Shown one piece after another: positions 11,939 through 12,593 of a stretch of DNA of 12,593 nt. The DNA is taken from NCBI GenBank assembly GCA_004299215.1, contig SCTD01000148.1, positions 1-12,593 on the forward strand, written 5' to 3'. Position 1 is the stretch's first letter, and each line of letters begins with the position of its first letter. The position numbers and the translations under genes are program-made. The notes beneath the pieces are model-generated. The model had not been told where the DNA came from. It saw only the letters and a list, made by a program, of their open reading frames with translations, and made no database searches. This stretch comes from Frankiales bacterium. Lineage in GTDB: Bacteria > Actinomycetota > Actinomycetes > Mycobacteriales > SCTD01.

Positions 11939-12593
11939 GAGTCGCTCCCGTGCTCGTCGTCCGCGGAGTTGTCCTCGGTGCCGGGCTTGACGACCTGGCC
12001 GGTGCCGAGGCCGGAGCCGATGGCGTTCGCGGGGTTGGCCTGCAGCTCGTCGATGTAGGCGTCGTACTCCTCCGGGGAGACGACGCGGACGACGAAGTTC
12101 ATGGCGGAGTGCTTCTCGCCGCAGAACTCGGCGCACCGGCCGATGTACTCGCCCTCCTTCTTGATCGTGATCTCGAAGGTGTTCTCACGGCCCGGGATGA
12201 CGTCGCGCTTGAAGAGGAACTCCGGCACCCACCAGGCGTGGATCACGTCGGGCGAGGTCTCGGTGAAGCGGATGGTCCGGTCGGTCGGGAGCACCATCAC
12301 GGCCGGCTGCGTGGTCTGGCCGGTGACGCCGACGCCCTCGTCGAGGTAGTTGAAGGTCCAGTTCCACTGGAAGCCCACGATGCCGATGTTGACGTCGGCG
12401 CCGCCCTCGTCCTCGTCGGTCAGCTCGTTGACGAAGTTCTGGCTGACCGTCGTGTAGAAGAACAGCACCGCGATGATCACGAACGGCACGACGGTGTAGA
12501 GCACCTCGATCGGCAGGTTGTAGCGCACCTGGCGAGGCAGCAGGTCGCTCTTCTTGCGGTAGCGGAAGCCCGCCCAGCCCATCAGGAACCAGA
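11935..12593 (-). CDS. ctaC: Cytochrome c oxidase subunit II, cut at the window edge
   Basis: Only the part after the first membrane helix is visible; the frame runs on to the right edge (WFL before the Met at 12582), so signal peptide and first helix are outside. Numbering from that Met, the second helix spans about 27-46. The periplasmic cupredoxin domain follows, with the aromatic stretch GFQWNWTFNY (70-79) for electron entry and the CuA ligands His115, Cys150, Glu152, Cys154, His158 and Met161 (C-A-E-F-C-G-E-K-H-S-A-M). There is no fused haem c domain, which fits direct reduction by QcrC. The C-terminus (200-215) is acidic. The Met at 12582 is internal, not the start. Confidence 0.97.
   Translation of the reverse strand, partial: WFLMGWAGFRYRKKSDLLPRQVRYNLPIEVLYTVVPFVIIAVLFFYTTVSQNFVNELTDEDEGGADVNIGIVGFQWNWTFNYLDEGVGVTGQTTQPAVMVLPTDRTIRFTETSPDVIHAWWVPEFLFKRDVIPGRENTFEITIKKEGEYIGRCAEFCGEKHSAMNFVVRVVSPEEYDAYIDELQANPANAIGSGLGTGQVVKPGTEDNSADDEHGSDS

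Noticed and set aside
10259..12136. A 625-aa version of CtaD starting inside ctaC
   Set aside because: The extra 66 residues are Arg-rich shadow translation of ctaC. ATG 11938 has a ribosome site and gives the normal family start.
11935..12582. CtaC complete from the Met at 12582
   Set aside because: The frame continues to the window edge and the first membrane helix would be missing, so this Met is internal.

Overview
The window comes from a very GC-rich actinobacterium. Codon third positions are almost all G or C, GTG and TTG starts are common, and the respiratory genes have the form known from Actinobacteria: a two-haem QcrC, a three-helix Rieske QcrA, a QcrB with a long C-terminal tail, a short CtaE and a CtaF subunit IV. 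Together these encode nearly the whole cytochrome bcc-aa3 supercomplex, which passes electrons from menaquinol to oxygen without a soluble cytochrome c. Placement near Geodermatophilaceae or a related family is only a guess.

Left part (1-3350). A probable tail of an upstream gene is followed by a 101-aa protein with an alpha/beta-barrel look (79-384). Facing it is a membrane-anchored protein with two similar beta-rich segments (390-1289). A stand-alone RAM (Lrp/AsnC ligand-binding) protein follows (1330-1620). Its stop codon overlaps that of trpD, which comes from the other strand (1617-2651). Upstream of trpD on the minus strand lie a degenerate receiver-domain protein (2659-3075) and a small Cys-rich zinc-ribbon-like protein of 59 aa (3111-3290). 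The three form a likely zinc ribbon-receiver-trpD transcription unit.

Middle (3389-8617). A CtaG-type oxidase assembly membrane protein reads leftward. Across an 87-bp divergent promoter region, ctaE-qcrC-qcrA-qcrB read rightward, with ATGA overlaps at the last two junctions. A strong 16-bp hairpin terminator ends the operon.

Right part (8618-12593). ctaC-ctaD-ctaF read leftward and meet the qcr operon tail to tail. Between the two operons sits an accessory island. It holds palindromic elements, a short sigma-factor-like protein ending in a membrane helix (8833-9417), a second copy of a 65-nt palindrome and a heptanucleotide tandem repeat. A hairpin downstream of ctaF closes the minus-strand operon.

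The respiratory genes themselves are ordinary for Actinobacteria. The less ordinary content is the island between the operons, the small zinc-ribbon gene, the degenerate receiver, and a recurring TAGGNT box placed six bases before start codons, which suggests leaderless transcripts. I did not find convincing evidence of a wholly new multi-gene system.
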